Assembly (NCBI RefSeq): GCF_030403505.1
Contig: NZ_JAUEMJ010000012.1
Span: 1-64,000 of the forward strand
Origin: Glycomyces tritici
GTDB lineage: Bacteria; Actinomycetota; Actinomycetes; Mycobacteriales; Micromonosporaceae
DNA length: 64,000 nt
Direction of reading: 5' to 3'
Part shown: positions 52,520 to 61,042 of the stretch, piece by piece
Layout of the letters: every line of letters starts with the position of its first letter
Numbering within the stretch: position 1 is the stretch's first letter
The notes under the pieces: model-generated
The model's input: only the letters and a program-made list of their open reading frames with translations
The model's database searches: none
Told to the model about the DNA's origin: nothing
Made by a program: the position numbers and the translations under genes

Positions 52520-54195
52520 CCCGACTTGAACCACTCGCCGGCCTGGGCCATCAGGCGGCGCACGGGATGCTGCGGGGGCAACTCGGCACTGCGCGGCCCC
52601 GGGTGGAGGGCCGAGAAGCCCGGCTCGATGAGCCGCGGCTTGAGCGGATCGACCGGCTTGATGAACGAATCCGTCGGCGCCCCGTCGGGATCGGCGACCC
52701 AGCGGCGCGACACGCGGTCCAACCCGATCGGGTACACCGTGACCCCGTCCGACGCGACCTTGATCCGCAGGAAGCACTTCTGATCGATCACCGACATGCC
52801 CGCGAACAGCTCGTTCGCGTTGACGCCCAACCGGTTCGCCACCACCAGGTACAGGCCCACGACCCACGTGCCCGCCAGCCCCGCCAGCGGCAGGTACGCC
52901 AGGTACGTCCACAGGCTCACGTCGTCGAACATCTTGATCGCCTGGGCCCCGCCCCACGACAAGGCCACCTGCGCCAGGCCGTGCAGGCCCCCGAGCGTGT
53001 AATGGCGCGACGTGCGGCTGCCCTGACCCGGGTGCGCGAAACCGACCCCGGCCCCCAGGAGCACCGCCGTCACCGCCACGAACGTGCCCGTGCCCTCCAG
53101 AATGGACACCGTCGCGATGAGCCCCACCACCGCCATCAGCGCCACGAAGCCCTTGTTGAACCACGGCAGCCGCGCGAAGATCCCGAACGCGTACCCCATC
53201 GACTTCGCCTTCGACGGATACGCCTGCGTCAACCGGTAGTCCCGCTCGCGCGCATCGGGTTCGGACACCGACTTCCGCGGCGCCGTCAACTCCTCCGGCA
53301 GTGTGTGCGTCGGCGACAGGTACGCGCCCCCGCCGCCGGCCGTGACCAGGTGGCGTGAGCCGTCGATCTCCTCGTAGTGCGCGTAATGGTGGCGGTCGCC
53401 GGTGACCACGAGCGGCACCCGCGCGCCGCGCGCCGCCACCACGTCCCGGATGAAATGGTCGATCCGGTCGAACGAGCGCGGATCGTCCTCCGTCCACAGC
53501 CAGGAGGGCTGCGGCACGCACAGGATCACCTGGTCGCCCTGGCGCATCCGCTGCGCCGCATGCCGGAAGTACTCGATCTGCGTCTGATCCAGATGCGTGT
53601 CGAACTGGGCGTCCACCGCGAACAACCACCAGCGGTGCGGCAGCTCCAACGCGAAATACGACCGCTTCTGATACGTCCGGTACCCGCCCACCTTCCGGCC
53701 CTCGGTGAACTGCCGCGCGAACGCCGTCAACCCGTCGAACCAGTCGTGGTTCCCAGGGATCGCATACAGCGACACCGGACTGCCCGGGTTCGCCGCCTCG
53801 TACGGGCCCTTCATCCGCTGCTCGTACTCGAGCCAGTCCCCCGCCGGGTACACCTCGTCGCCGCCCATGATGAGCACCGACCCGCGCGGCAGCCGCTCCC
53901 CGGCCACCTCGAGGTGCTCCTGCGCCATCAGGTACGCGACCGAGTACGTCGCATTGAAACCGTCCCCCACGTCCGCCACGTAATCGAGCCACAGCTCATC
54001 GGCGTCCGCATGGTTGAACACCCCCTGCGGGCGGCCCCCGATGATCTCGCGCTTGTCCACATAGCCGCCGAAGACCCGCGCCAGCCCGAACCGCATGCTC
54101 GTATCGAGCAGCGTGCGCGGCGACAACCAGCGCACCGGCCCCTGCGGCCGGAAACGGAGCTGCTCAGGACTGAGGTCCTTGGGGCGGTGGGACAT
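52516..54195 (-). CDS. Metallophosphoesterase with C-terminal membrane domain
   Basis: About 559 residues. The calcineurin-like catalytic motifs are present: GDG (about 77), IMGGDEVYPAGD (about 110), GNHDWFDG (147), and TGDRHHYAHYE with the metal His pair (265). After about residue 330 there are about four membrane segments (FVALMAVVGLIATVSI, FVAVTAVLLGAGVGF, LAYLPLAGLAGTWVVGLYLV), then a soluble tail. The active site probably faces the cytoplasm. The start is uncertain: the ATG at 54195 gives MSHRPKDLSPEQLRF, and an ATG at 54207 is in frame. The substrate is unknown. Confidence 0.82.
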   Translation of the reverse strand: MSHRPKDLSPEQLRFRPQGPVRWLSPRTLLDTSMRFGLARVFGGYVDKREIIGGRPQGVFNHADADELWLDYVADVGDGFNATYSVAYLMAQEHLEVAGERLPRGSVLIMGGDEVYPAGDWLEYEQRMKGPYEAANPGSPVSLYAIPGNHDWFDGLTAFARQFTEGRKVGGYRTYQKRSYFALELPHRWWLFAVDAQFDTHLDQTQIEYFRHAAQRMRQGDQVILCVPQPSWLWTEDDPRSFDRIDHFIRDVVAARGARVPLVVTGDRHHYAHYEEIDGSRHLVTAGGGGAYLSPTHTLPEELTAPRKSVSEPDARERDYRLTQAYPSKAKSMGYAFGIFARLPWFNKGFVALMAVVGLIATVSILEGTGTFVAVTAVLLGAGVGFAHPGQGSRTSRHYTLGGLHGLAQVALSWGGAQAIKMFDDVSLWTYLAYLPLAGLAGTWVVGLYLVVANRLGVNANELFAGMSVIDQKCFLRIKVASDGVTVYPIGLDRVSRRWVADPDGAPTDSFIKPVDPLKPRLIEPGFSALHPGPRSAELPPQHPVRRLMAQAGEWFKSG

Positions 54196-54268
54196 AGACC
54201 ACATCATGGCACGTTCTGCGCGCCAAGGGAACCCGAGAAACCGCCTAGGCGAACGCCCGATCCGCCCG

Positions 54269-54274
54269 TAAGCT
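54269..54274 (+). promoter_or_regulatory. -10 box for leaderless GNAT mRNA
   Basis: TAAGCT ends 6 nt before the ATG at 54281. Confidence 0.45.
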
Positions 54275-54280
54275 CCCGGC

Positions 54281-54754
54281 ATGACGAACGCACGCCACGC
54301 CGAACTCGGCGACATCGACGAGATCATCCGGCTCCGCGAGGTCATGCTCGCGCCCTGGTTCGACATGAGCGACACCGGCTGGAAGCCCGAGACCGCCGCG
54401 ATCCTCCAGCGCCGCCTCGACGAGCCGAAACCGACGATGGCCGTCACCGTCGTCGAGGCCCCGGACGGCTCGGGCGCGCTGGCGTCCTGCGCGACCGGGG
54501 TGATCAGCGAGCGGCTGCCGAACCCGTTCAACCCTTCGGGGCGGTACGGCTGGATCTTCAACGTGGTCACCGATCCGCAGTGGCGGGGCCGCGGGTACAG
54601 CCGGGCCTGCACGAAGGCGCTGCTCGACTGGTTCGAGGACCAGAGCGTGCACGTCATGGAGCTGCTCGCTTCGCAGGAGGGCGAAGGGCTGTACCGGGAA
54701 CTCGGGTTCACGGTCTCCGAGGAGCCGGCGATGCGGCTGAACCGCAACCGCTGA
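54281..54754 (+). CDS. GNAT-family N-acetyltransferase
   Basis: Single-domain acetyltransferase of 157 residues. The acetyl-CoA loop is DPQWRGRGYSRACTKALLDW (about residues 97-116). It is preceded by the strand GWIFNVVT and followed by the C-terminal ELLASQEGEGLYRELGFT. The N-terminal half (ARHAELGDIDEIIRLREVML) fits the GNAT start. The substrate cannot be predicted. Confidence 0.9.
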   Translation: MTNARHAELGDIDEIIRLREVMLAPWFDMSDTGWKPETAAILQRRLDEPKPTMAVTVVEAPDGSGALASCATGVISERLPNPFNPSGRYGWIFNVVTDPQWRGRGYSRACTKALLDWFEDQSVHVMELLASQEGEGLYRELGFTVSEEPAMRLNRNR

Positions 54755-54823
54755 ACGGCCGCCGCACTCGTAGGAGCCGGCTCCGCTCTCACCCGCCTGG
54801 GCCGGCTCCGCCGACCGCTCGCC

Positions 54824-55318
54824 TCACTCGTCGACGTCCATGGACGGCAGGCGGAACCAGCCGGAGGCCGCGAGCGAAAGCAGCAGTACGACGGCGAGCG
54901 CGAGGGCCGCGAGGACGAGGGCGGGCAGCGCGAACGCGATGAGCGCGAGCACGGCGAGGCAGCAGAGGGCGGCGATCCGCGAGGCGGCGATGCGGCCGCT
55001 GTCTGCGCGGGTGAGGACGAGTTCGCCGACGAGGTAGACCGCGGGACCACCGAGGACGGTGGCGATCGCGGTGGTGTCCGCGGTGCCCCAGGGATCGGCG
55101 AGTACGAGCAGCGCGCCGACGCCGATGAGGACGGCAGCGCCGACCATGAGGGCGTGCGCGAAAGCGGAGGCGCGACGAAAGTCCTCAGGCGCGGCAGCGC
55201 GCTCGTCATCGCCGGGGCGAGCGCCGAGATAGAGGCGCCAGACGACGACGAGGGTAGCCAGCCCCAGGACCACCGCGGCCACGCCACCCGCACCGAACTC
55301 CACGCCGCCGAGGATCAC
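54824..55318 (-). CDS. Small membrane protein resembling the C-terminal part of LtrA
   Basis: 164 residues with five hydrophobic segments (VVLGLATLVVVWRLYLGA, ALMVGAAVLIGVGALLVLAD, GGPAVYLVGELVLTRA, AALCCLAVLALIAFALPALV, ALALAVVLLLSLAASGW). The loop GGPAVYLVGELVLTR recalls low-temperature-requirement protein A (LtrA), whose full length is about twice this, so it may be a truncated or minimal relative. The GTG start at 55318 has GGAGG 5 nt upstream. Function is unknown. Confidence 0.65.
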   Translation of the reverse strand: MILGGVEFGAGGVAAVVLGLATLVVVWRLYLGARPGDDERAAAPEDFRRASAFAHALMVGAAVLIGVGALLVLADPWGTADTTAIATVLGGPAVYLVGELVLTRADSGRIAASRIAALCCLAVLALIAFALPALVLAALALAVVLLLSLAASGWFRLPSMDVDE

Positions 55319-55426
55319 GACCGCCTCCCGAAGGGCCGCAACGCAGACGAGCGGACGCGAGCGGCACCGGAGCCCCCGACCCCGCGAGAGCACTTCCAGC
55401 GAACCCGGCCGCCGGAGGCCTCCACA

Positions 55427-55516
55427 CCCCCGAAGTTATCCACAGGCAGTTGACCTGCAGTAACACTGATTTTGCGGTGAGTTATCCACAGGCGGAAAAC
55501 TTCTGTTGCCACTCCA
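55427..55516 (-). repeat. 89-bp dispersed element with two DnaA boxes, copy B (inverted)
   Basis: Inverted copy of the element at 1-89. Its two perfect TTATCCACA nonamers are at 55436-55444 and 55482-55490, again 46 bp apart. Identity is high up to and between the boxes, and the copy is bounded by unrelated sequence. It lies in a 484-bp gap between two divergent genes. Confidence 0.85.
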
Positions 55517-55536
55517 CTACCCATCGTGTTGTAGTA

Positions 55537-55554
55537 GATGGCAAAAACGCCATC
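55537..55554. other. Short hairpin beside DnaA-box copy B
   Basis: GATGGC-AAAAAC-GCCATC, 20 bp beyond the repeat. Its meaning is unknown. Confidence 0.3.
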
Positions 55555-55684
55555 GGGCATCAGCGGGATGGCGGCGACAGAAGGGGATTCGCGAACGTCG
55601 CCATACCGAGGTCGCGCGCGGCAATCCGGCCGCGCGCGGTCCCCGCCAGATGCCCTACCGCCCCTCGCTCCCGCGGGAGCACAC

Positions 55685-55717
55685 GCGGGCGGCCGAGACA
55701 CCACCTCGGCCGCCCGC
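55685..55717. other. Perfect 13-bp hairpin in the intergenic gap
   Basis: GCGGGCGGCCGAG-ACACCAC-CTCGGCCGCCCGC, a very stable stem with no gene end next to it on either strand. It could be a terminator for an unannotated transcript or a structured RNA element. The rest of the gap 55319-55802 holds no gene I can support. Confidence 0.45.
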
Positions 55718-55789
55718 ACACCCGACACGCTCATCGGCTGATCGTAACCACGGACGCCCGGTTTGTACGGCTCGCCGGGAACCCGCGAC

Positions 55790-55795
55790 TACGAT
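55790..55795 (+). promoter_or_regulatory. -10 box for leaderless nucleotidyltransferase mRNA
   Basis: TACGAT ends 7 nt before the ATG at 55803. Confidence 0.45.
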
Positions 55796-55802
55796 CGGCG
55801 CG

Positions 55803-56297
55803 ATGATGCAGTCGGAACAGGCCATAGCGGTGCTCGGCGAGATCGAGCGAGCAGGATTGTCAGTGTGGGTCGGCGGCGGCTGGGGGATCGACGCGTTGCT
55901 CGGGAAGCAGACGCGTCCGCACCGCGACCTCGACCTCCTGCATGTGGCCGGCGAGGAATCCCGGCTCATGGCACTGCTCGCAGGGCTCGGGTTCGCCGAG
56001 ACCGTCGACTGGCGGCCGGTGCGGTTCGTGATGGCGCACCCGGACGGCCGGGAGATCGACCTGCACCCGCTGGTGTTCGCCGCGGACGGGTCGGCCGAGC
56101 AGGCCTCGCTCGAGCCCGGGAAGCCGTTCCTCTACCCGGCTTCGGCCTTCGCCGAGGGCGGCATCGACGGCATCGCGGTGCCGTGCCTTTCGGCTGAGCA
56201 GCAGGTGCACTTCCACCAGGGCTATGAGCCCGCGGACCGGGACCTTCACGACATGGCGCGCCTGCGCGAGGCGTTCGGCATCGCCACTCACTTCTAG
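55803..56297 (+). CDS. Aminoglycoside/lincosamide-type nucleotidyltransferase-like protein
   Basis: 164-residue protein of the Lnu(A)/aminoglycoside-adenylyltransferase (Aminoglyc_resit) group of minimal nucleotidyltransferases. Motif: VGGGWGIDALLGKQTRPHRD followed by LDLL, giving the GG and DxD-type acidic pair that binds the metal and nucleotide. FVMAHPDGREIDLHPLVF carries the third acid. Members that confer resistance add AMP to lincosamides or aminoglycosides, but many housekeeping relatives do not. No resistance cassette, integron or IS is nearby, so it looks chromosomal. Activity is uncertain. Confidence 0.82.
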   Translation: MMQSEQAIAVLGEIERAGLSVWVGGGWGIDALLGKQTRPHRDLDLLHVAGEESRLMALLAGLGFAETVDWRPVRFVMAHPDGREIDLHPLVFAADGSAEQASLEPGKPFLYPASAFAEGGIDGIAVPCLSAEQQVHFHQGYEPADRDLHDMARLREAFGIATHF

Positions 56298-56310
56298 AAC
56301 GCGAAAAGGC

Positions 56311-56346
56311 AAGGGCCCCAAGCGCTTCCGCGCTTGGGGCCCTTTT
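56311..56346. terminator. Bidirectional terminator (nucleotidyltransferase / lyase)
   Basis: Perfect 14-bp stem AAGGGCCCCAAGCG / CGCTTGGGGCCCTT with a 6-nt loop and T-run/A-run flanks, between two convergent genes. Confidence 0.9.
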
Positions 56347-56358
56347 CGTCGAGCTGCG

Positions 56359-59300
56359 TCAGGCCTTGGTCAGACCGTCGATCGCTGCGGCAAGGGCTTC
56401 GGTGGCGGTGTCCACCTCTTCCTGTGTGGCGCCCTTGTCGTCGTTGGCGGTGGTCGCCGCGTCGCGGGCGGCGACCAGGGCCGCCCAGGTGTCGGCGGTC
56501 CAGTCGGTCTCGGTGAGTGCGGCCGCGTCGTCGAGGTGGACGGCGAGGCCGGACTTGTCGATGACTTCGACGATGAACTGGAGTTCAGCGACGTTGCAGT
56601 AGCCGTTGCCGCCGCTGAGGCGCAGGGCCCCGTAGTGGACGGGCTCGGCGAGGGCGACCGTGTTCCAGCCGCGGACCGGGGTCCCCGTGCTCGCGAACTT
56701 GGTCCAGGTCGCGCCGCCGTCGTTCGATCCCTGGATTTCCAGGCCGGTCGCCCGCAGATGCGCGTTGTCCCGCGGGAAGTACTTCACGCCGACGATCGTG
56801 TATGCGGTGCCGTCGGCGGGGAGCACGGTGTTGGTGCAGGACTTCGTGGTCGTGTCCGTCCACGTGCCGGTGTTGCCGTCGAACATCCGCCAGCCGTTGG
56901 CGGCCGCGCTGGTCGCGCCGTCGGCGGTCGCGGTGCTGGCCGCGACCCAGGACTGGTCGAATCCGGCGGGCGCTTCGGCCGCCGCGGGGTCCAACAGGTC
57001 CCAGGCGTTCACGAGTCGCTGGGCGAGGTCCTGCTCGTCGGCGTCCGGTTCGGCCAGGGCCGCGCGGACCGCAGCGACCTCGCGTGGGAAGAGGATCTGC
57101 GAGCCTCGGGTGTAGCCGCTCAGGTCCACGGCGTCGGCGCGCTCCAGGAGCGGGTCGATGTCGTAGACGGGCTCGCCGAAGAGCCGCAGCTCCGCGATGT
57201 AGATCGGCGCGCTGTTCGTGACCCTCAGGTAGCGGTAGCCGTCCGTGTGCTCCGCCGGGAGGTTCTGCCACGTGAGGGTCTTGTACGACGCGTCGGCGAC
57301 CGTGGTCCAGGTCGTGAGGTCGTTCGAGCCCTGGATCACCTGGTCGTCCATGCGGCGCACGCCTTCGCTGTCCTGGCGCGCAAGGTAGTCGATGCGGTCC
57401 ACGCTCACCTGCGTGCCCGCGCCGAAGTCCCAGACGAGGTAGGTCTGGCCGTCGACGGCGGGCACGTCGCTGAACGTGTTCGCCTTGCCGTCGAGCATGT
57501 TCGCCGCGTGGACGGCCTTGGACTGGTCGGCCGTACCGTCCGCCTTGACCACTTCGGCGTCGGCGAGGTCGATCAGGTTGCTCTCGTCCGAGCCGTACAG
57601 GGCGGTGCCGTCGGTGGCGCCGTGGATCGTCGCTGCCGTTTCACCGTCCTCTGTGGTGTGGTCGACCACGAGGTCGAGGCGGCCGCCGCCGGTGAGGTCG
57701 CCGAGCGTGCCCGTGGCCGTCCACGACAGCGAATCCTCGCTGGTGGCCGTGAGTGCTTGCCCTCCGACGCTGACCGCGACGTCGCTGACGGGCTTCGCGC
57801 TGGTGAAGGTCACGTTGACGTCGGCGCCGGCGGTCACCCTGCCCGCCAGGGCGCCCGGTGAGGCCACCGAGACGTCGGCGATGTCGCCGGTGACTTCAGA
57901 GCGGTCGCCGAAGACGTGGAACTCGCCGAGGGACCAGATGCCCGGGTAGGCGGGGTCGATCGGCGGGGCCGGATCGTCGATCTGGAGCTTCAGGTAGCGG
58001 TACTCCTTGCCGCGGTGCTCGGCGACGACGGGGATGGTCTCCATGTCGTTGGTGTCGCCGGTGGGCCGCTCGGTGAGGAGGTCCCAGGTGATGCCGTCGT
58101 TGGAGCCGTACACGTTGGTGCCCTGCGAGCGCATCGGGAACGAGAAGCGGGCCTGGAGGCCGAACTCCTCGACCGAGACGCGGTACCGGGTGCCGTAGTC
58201 GAACGTGACGAACCCGACCCGCAGGTCGCCGAAGTGGCTGTGGGTGTTGCCGTCGGCGAGGGCGCGGGCCTGGTCCGCGGTCATGTTGGCAGGTGTGACC
58301 GCATTGCGGTAGTCCAGCGATCCGTCCGCCAGGCGCGGGTTGAGCAGTTCGAGCCCCTCGATGGCGTCGAGCAGGGCCTGGAACGCGGTGCGGAACTCCT
58401 CGTCGGTGCCGTTCTCGGACGCGTCGCGCGCGGCGGCGAGGGCGGCCCGGTAGGGCTCGTCGGAGACCGTGGTGTAGACCGCGCCCTCTTCGGTGCCGTC
58501 GGCGACGGCGGCGTCGATCATCTTGGGCCGGTTCTTGGCCACGACGATCTCGAAGGTCCGCGTGGAGAGGGCGTCGCCATCGTCGGCGATGATCTGGACG
58601 TTGTGGGTGCCGCGGTCGTGCGGGGTCGGCTTCCAGGTCAGCGTGCCGGTCTCGGCGTCGAGTCCGGCGCCTTCGGGCAGGCCGGCGGCGGTGTACGCCG
58701 GAGCGCTGCCCGTGTCGGTCGCGCCGAGTTCGAACGTCGAGGTCGCGTCCGGCCACAGGTAGTACCTGCCGCGCGCCTGCTCGAAGACGGGTGGGCTGAG
58801 TTGGGTCTGGGCGTTGAACATGAGGCTGTCCATGTCCACAGTGGTGCCGTCGCCGGTGATCCGGTAGTACTGGGTGTGGGGTCCGGCGGCGGGGTAGGTG
58901 ATGTACCGCCATTCGCCTTGGGTGTCAGGCAGTTCGATCCGGGCCATGACGCCCGGCTCGGGTTCGGCCTCGTTGCGGGGGTCGCGCTCCTCCTTGTCGA
59001 GCACTTCGAGGACGGCGGGGCCGTCGGTGCGCACGCGCACGCCCAGCTTGCTGGAGCCGGGGTACATCACGCGGCTGACGACGCTGACGGTGCCGTCCGC
59101 GTCAGCGGTGGCGCGGGCGAAGGTCAGCTCGTCCTCGGTGACGATCTCGGTGCCGTCGTCGAGCGGGAGGCCGTAGTTGCCGAAGGTGAGGGCGGTGTCC
59201 TCGACCGGGGCCGGCTCGGTGCCGGCGATCTCGGGCGGGAACGCCACCCAGTACTCGACGCTCTTGTCGCCGGCGCTCCAGAAGTTGTTGACGCCGGTCC

Positions 59301-60636
59301 CGTAGCTGTAGAGGGGGCCGTCCATGCGCTCGTTGAGGAGTGCGACGTTCGGTGCCTCGGTCTCGACGTCGACGCCTTCGACGTACTTGTACTGGTAGTA
59401 CAACTCGTTGAGCGCGTTGAACATCCGGCCGCGGTAGGCCGGTGAGACGGTCCCGCCGGTGCCGCGGTCGTCGATGTACTTGGTGGGCAGGCCCATCATG
59501 TAGCCGTCGAAGGCGTTCGCGCCGGCGAGGAGCCGGTTGCCGAGGAAGCCGTAGGCGCTCACGGCGTCGTCGGCGGTGGAGACGGTCCCGTCCTCGGGGT
59601 CCACTTCGGTGCCCTGGACGTGGAGGAAGCGCGCCAGTGCGGCGAAGTTGTCGATGTTGCACTCGGCGTGGGCCTGGTCGCGGCCCATTTCGCGGAGTTG
59701 CACGAAGTCTTCGCCGTAGGGGTTGGCGGGGTCGTCGGCTTCGATGAGCGGGATCTGCTGCGCGAGTCCGCCGCTGGTGTAGTTCACGAATTCGGAGTTG
59801 ACGGTGAACCACTCGACGCCTTTGGCGTAGGCGGCGGTGTCGTCGGCGTAGATCGCGGTGGCGATGCGGCCGTAGAGCCCGAAGTTGTGCTGGTTCATCC
59901 ACTTCTCGGGCGAGTAGAGGAACGTCTCGACGAGTGGCTGGGCGAAGTTGCCGAGCAGGTTCGCGTCGTCGTCGGCGGTCCATTCGACGCTGTAGCCGTC
60001 GTGGGTGCCGGGGGTGTCGTCGGCGACCGGTTCGGTGGCGCGGATGATCTCGGCGGCCATGAGGAACTGGGAGAGCGGTTTGCCGGTGTGGATGTGGGCG
60101 TCGGGGAAGTACTTGAATCCGTCGGGGTTCATGCTGGCCCAGGTGCGCAGGGCCTGGATGGCGTTCTTGCGGTAGACCTCGTTGCCGGTCATGACCCACA
60201 TGAGGGATTGGCTGAGGGCGCCGAAGGAGTCGGCGGTCTCGCGGCCGCGGAGGCCTCCGTGGTTGAAGTTCGGGTCGAGCGCGACGTCGGGTTGGGCGGC
60301 GGATTTGGAGTTGGTCGCGCGGTAGGTCTTGGAGGTGGCGCCGGTCTTGGTCATGGCGTCGAAGTAGGAGGCCCAGGGTTCTTGGCCGGTGCGGACCATG
60401 TCTTGGGCGTTGCGCAGGTCGTCGGCGGAGAGGCCGACGCCGGGGTGGACGAATCCGGCGTCGCTCACGGTTTCGTTGACCTGTACGACGTGGTCGGTGA
60501 GGAGTCCGGCGTAGGGCGGTGGGTCCTGCTCCTGCGCGTGTGCGGGGGGCGGTGCGGCGACTACCGCGATGCCCGCCGCGAGGGCGGCGGCGAGCGCGAT
60601 GAGGCGCGGCCGCTTTCGTCGGTCGACTTGCGTCAT
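56359..60636 (-). CDS. Secreted multi-domain alginate-lyase-like enzyme
   Basis: Extracellular polysaccharide-degrading enzyme, 1,425 residues. A signal peptide (LIALAAALAAGIAVVAAPPP, cleaved near AHA) precedes an (alpha/alpha)-toroid alginate-lyase-type domain at about 80-400. That domain shows NFNHGGLRGRETADSFGALS, WMNQHNFGLYGRIATAIYAD (a conserved N/H/Y block) and MGRDQAHAECNIDNFAALAR. After a beta-rich linker come an Ig/cadherin-like domain (about 645-730, GLDAETGTLTWKPTPHDRGT), and two F5/8-type discoidin domains, DLRVGFVTFDYGTRYRVSVE and YLVWDFGAGTQVSVDRIDYL. A third discoidin-like segment lies near 1250-1370, and short FIVAR-like helical pieces are interspersed. Linkage specificity (alginate, heparin-like or other uronate polymer) is not resolved. 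LacI-like operators flank its promoter. Confidence 0.85.
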   Translation of the reverse strand: MTQVDRRKRPRLIALAAALAAGIAVVAAPPPAHAQEQDPPPYAGLLTDHVVQVNETVSDAGFVHPGVGLSADDLRNAQDMVRTGQEPWASYFDAMTKTGATSKTYRATNSKSAAQPDVALDPNFNHGGLRGRETADSFGALSQSLMWVMTGNEVYRKNAIQALRTWASMNPDGFKYFPDAHIHTGKPLSQFLMAAEIIRATEPVADDTPGTHDGYSVEWTADDDANLLGNFAQPLVETFLYSPEKWMNQHNFGLYGRIATAIYADDTAAYAKGVEWFTVNSEFVNYTSGGLAQQIPLIEADDPANPYGEDFVQLREMGRDQAHAECNIDNFAALARFLHVQGTEVDPEDGTVSTADDAVSAYGFLGNRLLAGANAFDGYMMGLPTKYIDDRGTGGTVSPAYRGRMFNALNELYYQYKYVEGVDVETEAPNVALLNERMDGPLYSYGTGVNNFWSAGDKSVEYWVAFPPEIAGTEPAPVEDTALTFGNYGLPLDDGTEIVTEDELTFARATADADGTVSVVSRVMYPGSSKLGVRVRTDGPAVLEVLDKEERDPRNEAEPEPGVMARIELPDTQGEWRYITYPAAGPHTQYYRITGDGTTVDMDSLMFNAQTQLSPPVFEQARGRYYLWPDATSTFELGATDTGSAPAYTAAGLPEGAGLDAETGTLTWKPTPHDRGTHNVQIIADDGDALSTRTFEIVVAKNRPKMIDAAVADGTEEGAVYTTVSDEPYRAALAAARDASENGTDEEFRTAFQALLDAIEGLELLNPRLADGSLDYRNAVTPANMTADQARALADGNTHSHFGDLRVGFVTFDYGTRYRVSVEEFGLQARFSFPMRSQGTNVYGSNDGITWDLLTERPTGDTNDMETIPVVAEHRGKEYRYLKLQIDDPAPPIDPAYPGIWSLGEFHVFGDRSEVTGDIADVSVASPGALAGRVTAGADVNVTFTSAKPVSDVAVSVGGQALTATSEDSLSWTATGTLGDLTGGGRLDLVVDHTTEDGETAATIHGATDGTALYGSDESNLIDLADAEVVKADGTADQSKAVHAANMLDGKANTFSDVPAVDGQTYLVWDFGAGTQVSVDRIDYLARQDSEGVRRMDDQVIQGSNDLTTWTTVADASYKTLTWQNLPAEHTDGYRYLRVTNSAPIYIAELRLFGEPVYDIDPLLERADAVDLSGYTRGSQILFPREVAAVRAALAEPDADEQDLAQRLVNAWDLLDPAAAEAPAGFDQSWVAASTATADGATSAAANGWRMFDGNTGTWTDTTTKSCTNTVLPADGTAYTIVGVKYFPRDNAHLRATGLEIQGSNDGGATWTKFASTGTPVRGWNTVALAEPVHYGALRLSGGNGYCNVAELQFIVEVIDKSGLAVHLDDAAALTETDWTADTWAALVAARDAATTANDDKGATQEEVDTATEALAAAIDGLTKA

Positions 60637-60780
60637 TGCACGTCCTTTCGGGTTGGGGCCCGTGGGGGTGGGCCTCGCATGAGGGGGTGGAGGCGTGGTG
60701 CCTCGGGTTTGCGGGCGGCGGGTGCCGGCGTGGCCCGGTCGGGTGCGTTGGCGGGGGGATATCGGGATTCGTCTATGCGG

Positions 60781-60836
60781 ACGATAGCGGTTGCGGTGGC
60801 GAGAATCAAGGCTTGAGCAGATAACGTTCTCTGCTC
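60781..60836 (-). promoter_or_regulatory. Promoter and operator of the lyase gene
   Basis: On the minus strand TTGATT (60804-60809), a 17-bp spacer and TATCGT (60781-60786) form a good promoter. Directly upstream of the -35 is a 22-bp palindrome, GAGCAGA-N8-TCTGCTC (60815-60836), with a TAACGTT centre typical of LacI-family sites. Confidence 0.6.
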
Positions 60837-61002
60837 AGTGAGGTGGTGTTCTGAGGCCGTGAAGGCCGGTTACCGAATCGTTATCTTTTATGAATCTTGT
60901 TGTCTAGCTGCATGATCGACTGGTGCGACGGGTGATCTGGCACAAGTTCGGTGACATTGGTCGATCTGCGGGTCTCGACAAGCCGGGGTTTCAGATCTAA
61001 CT
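60837..61002. other. Lyase / dehydrogenase intergenic region
   Basis: Non-coding and AT-richer than its surroundings. It holds a further half-site (CGTTATC, near 60877) but no gene. Confidence 0.4.
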
Positions 61003-61018
61003 TAGAAACCGATATCTA
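61003..61018 (+). promoter_or_regulatory. Operator TAGAAACCGATATCTA, copy 1
   Basis: An imperfect palindrome with a central CG of the LacI type, 24 bp before the dehydrogenase start. The identical 16-mer recurs at 62062-62077 before the solute-binding protein gene. Confidence 0.65.
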
Positions 61019-61042
61019 TCCGGCGACCCTGAAGGACCCCGA

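Noticed and set aside
55803..56297. Calling the nucleotidyltransferase an antibiotic-resistance gene
   Set aside because: The fold fits, but there is no mobile context and many relatives are not resistance enzymes, so a resistance claim is not supported.
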